This document shows positions 12,049 to 23,560 of a DNA stretch of 64,000 bases, piece after piece. The DNA is from Calliopum simillimum (taxonomy: Eukaryota; Arthropoda; Insecta; Diptera; Lauxaniidae): positions 113,970,897 through 114,034,896 of the forward strand of contig OX638370.1 in the NCBI GenBank assembly GCA_951812925.1, written 5' to 3'. Numbering within the stretch: the stretch's first letter is position 1; every line of letters starts with the position of its first letter. Made by a program: the position numbers and the translations under genes. Below the pieces are notes generated by a model that ran no database searches, was not told the origin of the DNA, and saw only the letters and a list, made by a program, of their open reading frames with translations.

Positions 12049-13628
12049 GAGTCTCGCGGCAAGAGACCCCTTAAAATTTGGGACAGTTGGCGAAATGTAC
12101 GCAAAGGCGTAGTTGTTGGAACATTTGAGGAATTACTAGTCCGAGGTACAAATAATATTATTTTTTCAAAAATTCCAAATAAATATAAATATTTTTTCCA
12201 AAAAACAATTTCAGGTAAAGATAAGTTGGGGGTTCCTGCCTCAGAACCTGTACGAGTTGTTCTGGAGTGCGATGGAACCCAAATTGAAGATGGTGAATAC
12301 TTCCGCACATTGGCGAATAATACGGTGCTACTATTGTTAAGGCAGGGAGAACGTTGGTATCCTACTGGCGTTGATGTTATAAAGGCTGGTAAGTTTGGCA
12401 TGGTGCCAATCATATACATACTATATCTAAAAGAACATATTGAGAACTATAATCCCTTTCAAAAGCGATATCAGCTATACCAAAAATCGTCTGTGAGACG
12501 ATTCATGCTCTGGAACTGCACGATGAGACGCCATCTTGGAAAATTATGGATAACAAGGGTCGAGTCACGGTGGTCCTACATTGGGATCAACGGCAGGGAG
12601 GTGGAGGAGGGAGTGGAGGCGGCGGCGGCGGTGCTGCCGGCGGAAGCAGTAATGGACTTATGTCCTCCGATAAATATTCACCGTCGAAAAAAGGTCTTTC
12701 AGCACAAAGTTCACTCGATAACAAATCCGTATCATCGCAATCATCACAACAACGCTATTCCAGCCCACAAATAACCGTAATCAGTGATGAGGGTCCTGCG
12801 AGTATATATCATCCGGGTGGCGTAGTGCTTCCACCTGGCGTGGCGTTACCGGGTAGCAGTAGGCGCCTTTCAAAACAGGGCGGTTCCTTTGATAGCGCTG
12901 TGGGCGCAGTACATGTTCATACGCCCGAATGTGCCCATCATGCGCACACGCCCAGTCGTGCCGGTAGCCCCAGCACAACCGAATGTGATTTTCATTGTTG
13001 TGCGCTGCACGAAGAAGGCCGCAAAATTGCGGTGCATAAAAGTGTGGCGACATCACCAATACAGGATGGCACCACAAGTCCGCAGCCACAACAACAAGTG
13101 GTGGTGGGCGGCGGCGGCGTCATCATTGGCTCATCAACGTTACCACCCATGTCCGTGGGTATGGGTGGTGGTGGCGATCCAATGTTGGGCGGCAGTATGC
13201 AACGGCGCTCGTCGGGCGCAAAGGGACATGTACGTTTTTTGGATATTGCACCCGAACGCGACAGTTCCGAGAGTGAGACCGAAAATACGGTGATGGAGGA
13301 TGATAAGACGACAACGGAAAAATTCCTGCTACTCATCGATCAGCTTTCCGTGGATCAGAAACGTCATCTGAGCATCAAGGATATCGGCATCATACTGGAG
13401 CGGCTCAATTCGAAAATACTCGATGTGGAGCGGCTGGACAGAGAGTCGGAATCAGACGATTGCTACAATTGGACGATAAAAGCGACAATACGCGGCGATG
13501 CGTTGCGTGAGTTGGGCGTTATTTACAACGGTAATTATTATGCAATATCCGAGCATCCAGGTTATAAGGAAGAAATCGAAGAAAATGGTGAAGAGGTCGA
13601 GGAAGAAGAAGAAGAGGATAGGATATAA
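12049..13628 (+). CDS. Drep2: DFF-related CIDE-domain protein, probably Drep2 (last three exons)
   Basis: Exons are 12049-12145, 12215-12388 and 12466-13628, with GT-AG introns of 69 and 77 bp and matching phase (one base, then two). They give 477 codons ending TAA; the 5' exon with the start codon is not identified in this window. Residues about 5-85 form a CIDE-N domain (KRPLKIWDSWRNVRKG, then RVVLECDGTQIEDGEYF and LLLLRQGERWYP). A conserved KIVCETIHALELHDE helix follows, then KIMDNKGRVTVVLHWDQR. Next come a Gly-rich linker (residues about 134-151), a Ser/Gly/His-rich region, and a C-terminal DFF-C-like region (residues about 374-457, from KFLLLIDQLSVDQKRHLSI). The tail is Glu-rich. In flies the Drep proteins are relatives of the CAD/ICAD apoptotic nuclease system, and Drep2 is known as a synaptic protein without an evident nuclease role. 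The family is secure; Drep2 rather than a sister Drep is likely from length and layout. Confidence 0.85.
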
Positions 13629-14050
13629 AATTGCAATTAATTAAATTAATTAAAATTATACAGAGTAAATGCAAAACTAACAAAAAAAATAAATTAATAA
13701 TACACTTGAAAAATAAGAAAACACTATAAAAAATAGAGCAAAATTTAGTAAAAAAAAGAGATGAAAAAAAAAAAAATTAATATAAAAAGTTTAATGAAAA
13801 AGATAGTAGTAACTAAATAAGAGTATAGAATTAAAAGATGAAAAAAATTACACAAACACAGAAACCTACAATAATCTAATGATGAGTATAATAATATGTA
13901 CGTTAAAAAGAACTGCTAACAAAAAATTTGTAAACCTAAATGAAAAGAAAATGGTGGAAATAAATAATAAAAAATTATAAAAATAAAACTAAAATTACCC
14001 GCTAGCAATCTATGACAGTAACAAGCGGCATGACTATACATATATGATGT
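13629..14050 (+). other. Drep2 3' UTR, proximal part
   Basis: Strongly A-rich sequence on the coding strand directly follows the stop, with several AATAAA words (for example near 13690 and 13960). The same composition reappears in blocks at about 17400-17800, 20880-21600 and 24830-25850, between repeat elements. Confidence 0.5.
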
Positions 14051-14054
14051 AAGC

Positions 14055-14960
14055 AATAAGCCTACATAACTTCGGGAAGGTGATAGAGTGGGCGTGGACT
14101 AACAAAAATTGCACCTGAGGGGAATCTAAAATATACACCCGAGGAGCTACAGCAAAAAAACTGATTTTCTGTTTTGCAAAAAAAAAATTTTGGATCACCC
14201 TAACGTTCTAGAAAAAAATTTTTTGTGAAAAATTGTAAGCTAATTACATGAGCTTTCTAAAAATGTATTTGATTCATAGGATTTAAAAGAATTTCGAAAA
14301 TTTTGGTACTTTAAAGCTGATATTTCCAATTTTTGCCCCTACTTTTTGAATTTGGCAATCATTTTAGTATGTAAAAAAAAGATTCGTTAAATACCTATAC
14401 CTTTTTATAATTTTTTTTTAGAATTCTCGTTAAATTTTCTTTAAATCGGTAGTACATTTATCATACCAATTTTTGATTTGAGATCAGAAAAAAATACTTA
14501 TGGATATTATTACACGTTTTACTCGCATGCATTGGCCTTTATCTACCAGAGCCTTCAAACGGATTGTTCTTGAAAAGTATTTTTTTCTGACCTCAAATCA
14601 AAAAATTGGTATTACAAATATACTATCGACTTAAGGAAAATTCAATAAGGGTTTCAAAAAAATTATAATAGGGTACATTAATAGGACCTTTCTCGTACAA
14701 CTTTGCAAAATCCTTTTCAACCAAATACAATTTCAGAAAGCCTGTGCAATTAACTAAAAGTTTCTCATAATTAGTTTTCTCTAAAACTCTAGGATGATAC
14801 AAGAAAATTTTCTTTAGAAAACAAATCAGAAATTTTTTTTTTTTTTTTCAAATAAGTCCTTTGGGGAACATTTTAGTCACCCTCAGGTGCAATTTTTTGT
14901 TAGTTTAGATCTTCTCCATCACCAAAAGTTTTGTAACCTTATTGGTAACACCCTGTGTAA
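14055..14960. repeat. Foldback element of about 0.9 kb
   Basis: TAACAAAAATTGCACCTGAG near 14100 pairs with CTCAGGTGCAATTTTTTGTTA near 14885. A second inverted pair around TTTGATTTGAGATCAGAAA (14475) and TTTCTGACCTCAAATCAAA (14585) forms the centre. No coding sequence is seen. Confidence 0.7.
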
Positions 14961-15860
14961 GTGCAGCTGAATGTTTGCAACACAAAATGTTACATGAAAT
15001 AAAAAGTCATAAATACTAAAGATATTCACAGTAAGCATGTTATTTGGTCTGGTATTTTTACATTATTTAGTATACTTTCTGATTTCTCTCTAAAGCGAAC
15101 AATGAGCGTTAACTAGGATGAAACCTTCCCTCAGGAGCAAAATATTTTTAAAATGCAGCTATACGCCTGAGTGAGATTTCACTGTGCATAAACGAATATG
15201 TAGGAATACAAGATGCTGTGAAGACCTTTATTATAACTGTTGCATATTTTCGTATATACTTTCAAACTAAATATTATATAACTGCAGACTGTTGTATGAT
15301 TGTTTCTTAAGCGGGTATGTTAGTTAGTTAATTAGGAATTTTTTATTTTATTTGAAATTTTTGTATAGTAAAAGGTTAACATACTACATACATATGTTAT
15401 AACTTTTCCAGTTACCTACTCAGTTACTTGCAATCGATTGTGATTAATTTAAATTTAGATTGTATTGTATGTATGTGTTACTAATTTGTATTTGTAATTA
15501 AAACGTTTTAATTATATACCTAGCACCTAAGAAGAAACTCACTCGCTCACTAAAAAAAGAAAAAAAAAAAACAAAAAACAAAACAACAACACCTTAACAC
15601 TTTAAATTCATTATGGATAAAACTGTCTATTAAACCTTACTACTTTTATATTATTTATTTAAGCTGTATATTATTTTTGCAAAACCAAATTGGCAAATGT
15701 GGGTCAACAGTTTTATAGTTTTTTTAAAAATTGTTAGAAAATTCTCACTGTGCATGAATTATCGAAATTGTTTATATAAGTTAATGCTTGGATTTTATTA
15801 AATCTACTTTTTTGAGATTCTTGTAACAGAATTTTTTTCCGCTGAGGTGATGGTAAAATA
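14961..15860. other. Gene-free AT-rich stretch
   Basis: No exon, element end or RNA gene could be supported. Contains A-runs near 15550-15585. Confidence 0.4.
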
Positions 15861-15865
15861 AATGA

Positions 15866-16011
15866 AACGGCGCCCAACGTTGGTTCCTTAGATCATGATA
15901 TTTTTTTGAACTTTAGTTGACTGTCTGTCAATTAAGGATGTTAGCATTCAGACTACCAAATAGCTTATGGTGAAATAAATAAGATGGCGCCCAACGTGGT
16001 ATCTTCAGATC
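15866..16011 (+). repeat. Two tRNA-Lys primer-binding-site-like words
   Basis: GGCGCCCAACGT occurs near 15870 and again, as TGGCGCCCAACGTGG, near 15995. Each follows GGTRAAATAAATRARAYGGC-like sequence, giving an approximate direct repeat about 125-130 bp apart. TGGCGCCCAACGTGG is complementary to the 3' end of fly tRNA-Lys(CTT), the usual primer of some LTR retrotransposons. No LTR pair or gag/pol was found, so this is at most a remnant. Confidence 0.4.
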
Positions 16012-16779
16012 ATAATTCATTTTGGTCTTTAGTTAACTTGTATATGTCGTTCAAAGATGGGAGTGCGTTATGAGACAAACACATCTAGTCGCATTCAGTT
16101 TTATAGGGCAACAACATAATTTTTTCATATCTCCGCATTTCCATTTCCTCTATCACCGTATCATGCACTGTGCCCGTTGGTCATTTGAGTGCGTTCTTGT
16201 CCAGCACGCAATCTTTTATAATATGTTTGACATCGTAGTATTATCATAGTGATAGGAAGCAAGACCGCACCCCCAATTTTCCCACGAGCCAGAACCGGGA
16301 ACTCTGCGTGCTTTCGCAACCTACCACTTGACCAAAATAAAATCAGTATTGTTAAGATTGTTATATGCTACAATAGTGCCATCTAGCAATATGGCTGTCT
16401 TCAAATTAAAAAATATGATTTTAACCATGACACTAGTGGTTACTGCGATAAATCGATATTGCTGAAGCCATTAGATCCGGCTAAGTTAAGAAAGGACGAA
16501 GGAAGTTCTTTGAAGTATTTGAAATCCTTTGGATTTACATCAAGGTCTTATTATGATGTGAAGACAAATTTAGCTTTTTTTCCCAAAACGTTTGAGGCTC
16601 GCAAATAAAATGAAAGGGGAACGATTTGAGCTTATTCAGACTTAATGTAAGCCGATTATAGAAATTAATAAAAAAATAGGTTTTCAGACCAAAATGCCTT
16701 TTAGTTCTTTTTTTCTTTGAAAAATAAAGTGCTACAGTTATGTAATAGCGCCCACGCTGTAGTCACCATGGAGTGTTTC

Positions 16780-17130
16780 TCAGGAGTTTTACAAAAACGG
16801 TGATTCTGCGGCTGATGCGACAAATTTTCGAAGTTTTCGCTACTTTATTGAGCCGCAAGTGCTTTAAATGTGCTTAGATCGTAAATACACCCTAATATCC
16901 ACAAAGACCTTAAGCTGCACCTCAATTGGCACAAGAATTAAAGCCCTAGGTCAAAGGCTCGAATTCGGATCACAACCTTAAAGTATATGTCAATAAATCA
17001 ATTTCTCTGGCATGCGGCAGAAAGAAAATATCAATCATAAAAGGGCAGCCATCACAGGGTCTTCCTGCCGAGTAGTCATAAGAAATTTTAGTGTTCGACT
17101 AAATGAGTGCCGTAACTACGAGGGTTACAC
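16780..17130 (+). mobile_element. Possible Tc1/mariner-like transposase remnant
   Basis: The frames near 16895-16960 read KDLKLH and, one frame over, QLAQELKP. This resembles the conserved segment between the HTH and catalytic regions of rosa- and Tc1/mariner-like transposases. Several frameshifts and stops are present, and the catalytic region was not found. A weak call. Confidence 0.3.
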
Positions 17131-18040
17131 TTCGATGATATTATTTGTAAGAAATAGATTCTGATAGATGGCTAACTTTTTTTTAATTGCCCCACGTAGA
17201 AAAAAAACTTGAAAGAAAACAAGCCCATGATTTTATTATACCATGACTGTAATGATCAGAAGACTAATGTGCAAAGAACTTTTCACGCGAAAATAATGTC
17301 AAGAAATAACATTTTAATGAAACATTTTACTTAAAATGTTATTATTCATTTAAGATTTTTTAAAACTTTACGCAAAAAAATTTAAGTTTACCTTTTGTTA
17401 GTTACAAAAAAGCCACATAACCTAACAAAATATTAGGTTAAACCAAAAAAAAAAAAACATTTCTAGTACTTAAATAAAACATTTAACGAATTAGAACCAA
17501 ATTATAGAAAAAATCATCAAAAACAACAACAACATCCACATAATATTAACATTTAGAAGAAAAAACCTTAACCTCAAGAAAAATTCAAAAAAATAAATAA
17601 ATAAACATTTCAATATAAAAGCCATAATCGTAATATGTATGAATGAATTAAAAAAACTGCCATTAAAAATAAACAAACAAAAACAAAAATAAATGTTTTG
17701 ATCAAATCAAGCAAGCAAACACGCATAAATTATATCAGAAGAATGTGGAACTAAATCTAAATTAAACTAAAAAAAGAGTAATAATTTAGTAGACAGAAAA
17801 TTGAAACATGTAAAGTATTATTTTAAAATTATTTGGCTACATACAAATATGGGTTAAAAATTTTTAAGTGTTTACACAAAAACCAAAAGTTCACAAATAA
17901 GATTGATTTTTGTAAAAAATATAATTACGTATGTTATATTTTTTACATTTTCCACATTTTGGAAAATTGAAAAAAATTTATGGTACTTTTCAAAAATTTC
18001 AAAATTCATCATAATAATTCAGCTCAATATCAAAATATTT
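17131..18040. other. A-rich gene-free stretch
   Basis: From about 17400 to 17800 the + strand is A-rich, with AAC runs and AATAAA words, and matches the composition of the Drep2 3' region. No coding exon is present. Confidence 0.4.
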
Positions 18041-18110
18041 AGGGTAAAAGCCTCGAAAACCTCGTAAACTCTACAACGAGGCCTTTACATACACGTTTTA
18101 GGAATACCCT
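18041..18110. mobile_element. Short MITE (70 bp)
   Basis: AGGGTAAAAGCCTCG at the left pairs loosely with a right end reading GGAATACCCT. The inside contains AAACCTCGTAAACTC, shared with the element at 62926-63045. Confidence 0.5.
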
Positions 18111-18770
18111 AATTATTTTTTTATGTTTTTAAGTATACAATTGATAAATTTCAACCCATTTATGTAGAACAAAATTCCTTTGTTACCTTATCAACTTAGG
18201 TAACCGTACCTTATTGTAGAAGTCGAAAAATTTGCAAGTCAATCAATGCGCTAATAAATTGTTCAGACTTTTGCAATGGCGAGTAAATTGTTCTTTAGTA
18301 TTATTACCTTAAGTATTCGGTATTAAACCACTGCCAATATTTTTGTAAAAGTTATAAAAAAACCATAACTTAGATACTCATTTGTAATAGGAAAATTTAA
18401 TTTCGTATGCATAATTTAATATTTTAAAATTGATTGCGAATTTACGTTTTAAGTGTTTATCAAGATTTAAATGCAACTTTCGAGTTCTAAAAATATTTAT
18501 TAAAAAGTTTACATAACAAATAATCGCAAATTATTTATACGTTATTCGATATACATAATACATGGTTCGAAATTTTTCAAAGTGAAACTTTAGAGAAAAT
18601 TTTTGTGGTTGGATTGGTATTAAATCTATCTACCGTAAACTCGTAGCAATGCATACTGGTTCCAAATTCTTTAAAGCTGGCCAAAAGTCGAAATTATTGT
18701 ATCTAGAAGTAAGTTTCCAGGGTTTTTTTTTTCGAAATTTGAGGTTTTTATAAAAAAAAATATTTTTTAT

Positions 18771-19050
18771 TCAAATTATTTTTTTTCCATCCGAAACTAA
18801 AGCTTTTTCCCATCTTTCTGGCAATTTATGAATTCCGACCCAAAAAAAAACATTTTTTTTCTTTTGTGCAAAAGTACGAATAGACAACATTTTTTGATCC
18901 CCTTGACTGAAGCGAAGCATATTCCGGTAAGGGCGTTCTGCATCAATCGAAACAAGTGGTAGTCGGATAGCGCCAAGTCTGTACTTGGCACTATTATCCA
19001 AATAGTTTTTGACCGTAGCCACAACATGTGGCCGAGCGTTGTCGTATTGA
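18771..19050 (-). pseudogene. Mariner transposase fragment, mori/DD37D-like
   Basis: On the minus strand the sequence encodes FQYDNARPHVVATVKNYLD (second catalytic Asp). After frameshifts come SDYHLFRLMQNALTG (third Asp) and GIHKLPERWEKALVSDG, the C-terminal signature of mori-type mariners. At least two frame changes show it is dead. It is truncated on its 5' side where it meets the next mariner fragment. Confidence 0.75.
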
Positions 19051-19068
19051 AAAATTATTAGTTATGCG

Positions 19069-20040
19069 TTATTTTTCATAACAATAGTCTCCCTGAACAT
19101 CAATACACTTATTCCAATGAGATTCCAATTTATGAATTCCATCCCTGAAGTGAGAATCCAGAAGAGCTGCAAAATACGCTTCCACAGCTGTTATGACCTC
19201 ATCATTTGATGAAAAACTCTTTCCACGCATGAGTTTTTTTAAGTGGGGAAATAGATGAAAGTCGAAAGAGGCCAAATCTGGTGAATACGGTGGATGCTGC
19301 CACAATTCGAACTTGAATTCATGGATTTTAGCCATTGTAAAAATGCTCTTGTGACACGGTGCATTGTCCTGATGAAAAAGAATTTTTTCTTCTGCAAACC
19401 GGGTCTTTTTTCAAGAATTTTTTCCTTCAGCTAGTCTAAGAGGTTACAAAAATATTCAGAATTTATTTTTTCACCAGTTTGCAAGTAATTCACAAAGAAA
19501 ATTCCTTTCGCATCAGAAAAAACTGATGCTAATACTTTCTTGACCGATTTCTGGACACGAATTCGTTTTAGAACAGAAGAACCAGGTTCACATCATTCTT
19601 TAGCTTCTTGTTTAAATTGACGCACAAAATCCCCTTTATCCTCTCGAAAATGCTCTAATTGTTGCTGAGAAGTCGCATTCGAATGTGTTTTTGTTCCATT
19701 GTTAGCGAATACGGCACCCATTGTGCACACAGCTTTCCCAATGAGATGCTTAGGGCTTCTACTAAATCTTTTTCAGTCACTCGACGATTTTCCAGTACGA
19801 TATCCTGTATTTTTTCTACGATTTCTGGTGTTGTTGCTGTTTTTGGACGTCCTTGACGTGGATCGTCTTCAAGGCTTGTACGACTACGTTTAAATTTAGC
19901 AACCCATCTTCTACTGTACTAATTGAAGGCGAAGTGTCCTAATACACTTTCTACATTCGTTCATAAATTTCCTTTGCTTTTAAAGCTCCCAAAATAAAAA
20001 TCCAATCACGATACTTGATTTTTTCCATTGTAAAAAAATA
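19069..20040 (-). pseudogene. Mariner transposase, nearly full length but decayed
   Basis: Read on the minus strand from about 20028. The N-terminus has YRDWIFILGALKAKEIYERM (HTH region) and DTSPSIST. The catalytic region has VLASVFSDAKGIFFVNYL (first Asp), ILFHQDNAPCHKS (second Asp) and HPPYSPDLASFDFHLFPHLK (third Asp), and it ends GDYCYEK and a stop at 19069-19071. Frameshifts and stops disrupt the N-terminal half. It differs in family from the fragment at 18771-19050. Terminal inverted repeats were not confirmed. Confidence 0.75.
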
Positions 20041-21785
20041 CTGTGACAGGTCGATACTAAATGGCTTGTAAACAAAGAATGAATTGACAGATTGAAATGA
20101 AACTTCACATACGTTTATTTTAGGCTAGTAGCAACGCCCTCTCTTATCAAACCGCAAAACTTATTGAACTTATTGAACAACATAGTATGAATATCAGTAA
20201 GATAGTAAAAAGCTATTTAAAAAAACTTTTTTTCCGACTTTTGGCAAGCTTTAAGGAATGTTGAACCTGTCTGCAATGGGATGAAGGCGTTTTCGTCGAC
20301 TTTTGCAATTCGTTGTTGACTCCAAAAGAGTATTTCGTACTGTCCCGAAAAAAGGGCAAAGGTGGCTAACGCCCAGGGCTGCATGCTCTAGGGTGCAGCA
20401 TAATTTGAGTTCTTGAAATCGACATTGAACTACATGAAGAAATTAAGTATTATTAAATCATCCAAGCAATGAGTTGGTCCCAATTCCAATAAAAAGTATA
20501 CCAAGGCTAAATGGAAAATTCAATTTAAATATTTTGGCATATTCTGTTAAGTAATATTTCAAAAACTATTTGGATTTCTTTGTCTTTATTCTCGCTTATA
20601 GGCCACTCTTTACTTTTTGGGTTGTAGTAACGTCGAAATATTTCGCCAAGCAAAAATGTAATAATTAAAACCTTTTACGGTGCCGAAATGACCAAAATCA
20701 TAAGTGAAATGTCTTAGTTTTCGTCTAAAACAGACGAGACAACATAATTACAACCGAATTCCCCAGTCACTTCGAAATGGTTTATTTAACTTTAATGAAA
20801 TTTCCAAATGATTTATATTTAGAAAAAATTGAATTGAAAATTTTACTAAATTGTTTTAATTTGAATTGAAAAGAACATTCTTAAACATAAGAATAAACTG
20901 CACAATAACAACAACACAAATTTCATAATTAATTAAAAAGAAAAAAACAGAAAGAATACATTTGTAGAGTTTAATAAAATTTAAAAAAAGATAAATAAAT
21001 AAATACCATCAAAATAAAATTCCTAAAATGGTTAAAATAGAAATAATATGTTTGTAAGCATAAAAGAAAAAAAAAAAACAATATTTATTAAAAGTTTGAA
21101 CTAAAAAAACGGCATAGATTACGATTGGAAAAAATTCAAATTAAAAAAGAAAAAAATTAAAATTATTATAGTACCTATAATAATTTTATTTAAATGAAAA
21201 TTTATAAAAAACAAAAATTAAAACTAACTTATTGAAAAAAAAAAATATTAAATAGTATAAAATTACATACATATGGAAGAAATTATTACATGTTAAAATA
21301 ATATATAAAAAATCACGCAAAAAATCCATAGATAAGACGAAGTAATCATTTGAAACATGTAATAATTTTGTCCAAAGAGCACAAAGTTTATTATTAAACA
21401 AAGTAAAATATTAATAAATACAAAAAAAAAAAAAAACAAAAAAATTAAAAAATCTAGAAATGTTTTAAAAATTAAATAAAAGTTATACAAAAAAAAAAAA
21501 AAAAACATTAATAAAAATAAACAATGACTACTTAACCATAAAGCATTAAAAAATAACTCATACGCATAAAAAAAGATACAAAAATATTTAAAAACAATTA
21601 TTATTTGGTAATGTTTTGTTTTTCTATCATTTGGAATTATTAAAATATTATTTCTTATTTTAAGTTTATATTGTGTTGAAGAGCTTGGTATAGAAAATTT
21701 AGAATAAATTTGAAGAGATAGCCAAAAATCGAAAATCTTACCAAATAACTTTTAATTTTTAGCTCTATTTAGCAATCTTCACAAC
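20041..21785. other. Gene-free stretch, A-rich in part
   Basis: 20041-20880 holds no supported feature beyond possible mariner 5' flank. 20880-21600 is strongly A-rich on the + strand, with composition like the Drep2 3' region. Confidence 0.4.
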
Positions 21786-21984
21786 TGGGCAATTCACAAG
21801 GTGTTATACTTAAAATGTTGTAAAGTCGTATTGTTTTAAGTTTTCAAATTGGTTTAAAAATGTTGTTGTTGGCATCTATACCAAAATCAGTCCCAAATTA
21901 TACAACTATGCATGTGCTGTAGCAGTTTGAAAACTTAAAACAATACGACTTTACGACATGTTACAACAATTTGTGAATTGCCCA
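21786..21984. mobile_element. Foldback MITE with TGGGCAATTCACAA ends
   Basis: TGGGCAATTCACAAGGTGT at the left pairs with the right end ACAATTTGTGAATTGCCCA. Subterminal AAAGTCGTATTGTTTTAAG is also inverted near 21930-21955. The length is 199 bp and it is non-coding. Confidence 0.75.
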
Positions 21985-22299
21985 AATATATTTTTGTTTT
22001 GAAAAATTTTAAAATTTTTTCTTTAAAACGGTGCAACAAGTTACCTGCAAAATGTCATTAGAGAACGAAATACAAGAATCGAGAATTTTGTGGGATGAGG
22101 AAAAAATTATTGCGCCGAAGCTCTATAGATAAGAGCTGCAGAAAGCTTCTTTTCGAGAATATTATACAATACAATACCAAATATTTAAGATTAAGTCTAG
22201 CTCTAGCTAAAGTTGGGCAGTCAAAGAGCAACTGTTCAAGAGATTCTTGCTTGTTTGCATCTAAGAAACTCCGACAGAAGGGTTTTTTTTTTAACGAGG

Positions 22300-23345
22300 A
22301 GTAAAAGCATCAAAATCCGATGTGGCGGACTCAAACCAGCTAAAAAACTCCTCTCGTCAGGACGGGTTACTCCTGCTGGAACCACTGTCAAGTATTACGT
22401 CAGTTTGTAGGTCTGGTCCGTACCTGTTCTTGATGTAGCGGGATCGCTTGTTCTTTCAAGTTGGAGATGTCTGCGTTTCACAGCTCTTCAGCGTTCAACA
22501 AGACGGAGTTCTTTCATCAATTTCACTGCAAATGATTGAACCGCCAGCCATTTTGTTGGTGTTTCAGACATATTTGGCACCAGGTTTAGCACTGTGATTG
22601 GCTCAGCAAAGTCCTCTTGCATTTCTTGGCGCATGTCTCTGAAACGTGGACAGTTCAGCAAAACGTGTTGAACATCTTCAGCTTTGCCATGGCTGTCAGG
22701 GCAGAAGGGCTCTTCTTCATGTTTAAATCGATGGAGATATTTTTTAAAACTTCCTTGTTCACTCAGCAGCTGCGTTTGGTAAAAATCAACCTCTCCGTGT
22801 TTGCGGTCAATCCATGCTCTAAAATAAGGGATGAAAGAAAATGTCCATGTCCCCTTCTCCGATGTGTCCTATCTTCGCGGCCACTCCTAAATGCTGCGCA
22901 TTCTCTGGATGCGTTTGCGCCTGTGATGCACGTGCGCTGCAGTTCGCCTGCCAGAATATCTATTGGTACCATTCCTACAATCACTTCGATAGCGTCGTCC
23001 GACACTGTGCGAAAGGCGCTCGCCACCCAAAGTGCATTTAGACAGCATGTAGATCGGATTATTGACAGATATGATTTTTTCTGTGTTGCGTCAGCCCAGA
23101 CTGGCGCATCGTAGAGGATGATAGAGCTTGTAACTCTAGTCATCAGCTTCCGCCTACTTGCAACTGCAACCAGGTGTTCTTTAAAGGATATTCTGTTGTC
23201 AATCAGTACCCCAAGGTACCTTATGTATGGCTGAGCGATAACCTCCTGATTGCCTATTCTAAAGGTGAAGACCTCACCCACTTTACGAGTGCTTAACCGA
23301 ACCGCTTCCGTTTTCTCGGTTGCTAACTCTAAGTTAGCACCACCC
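22300..23345 (-). mobile_element. R1-clade non-LTR retrotransposon, 3' part (decayed)
   Basis: On the minus strand the frames encode LELATEKTEAVRLSTRK and YLGVLIDNRISFKEHL, then a deletion relative to the usual pol, then SSIILYDAPVWADA and FRTVSDDAIEVIVGMVPIDI. After a frameshift near 22790 come QLLSEQGSFKKYLHRF and a zinc finger ending VQHVLLNCPRFRDMRQEM. This order (RT thumb, linker, C-terminal zinc finger) is typical of R1-clade pol. It keeps neither the RT active-site box nor the endonuclease. Confidence 0.75.
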
Positions 23346-23560
23346 AGCCATCAAGTTACAATGCTCGCTGCTTCACTACAACGCAAGATGGGGTTGAAAG
23401 GAATACATTGTTTTTCAGCATGCTTCCCGATAGCCCAGTGTCCAATAAATACTGCGGTAATTCTTGCTATATTAATGCGGTTATCAGCTAGTAAATTTGA
23501 GGTTTTAGAACTATTATATAAAGGGTTGGTTACCAGCATGTAGTCAATGCTTTCCAATTA
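23346..23560 (-). mobile_element. Non-LTR fragment joined to the R1 piece
   Basis: The minus-strand frame contains ITAVFIGHWAIGKHAE and IPFNPILRC, which resemble the segment before the C-terminal zinc finger in LOA-type elements. It runs without a stop into the R1-like reverse transcriptase, an order not expected in one element, so a breakpoint lies near 23390-23400. Confidence 0.5.

Noticed and set aside
12889..13336. Open frames antisense and out of frame within the last Drep2 exon
   Set aside because: They shadow the real CIDE-family frame, which has clear domains and matching splice phases.
16430..16620. Open stretch beginning LLKPLDPAKLRKDE as a possible exon
   Set aside because: About 50 codons without flanking splice sites or a recognised family; may be decayed retroelement sequence, but not enough to call.
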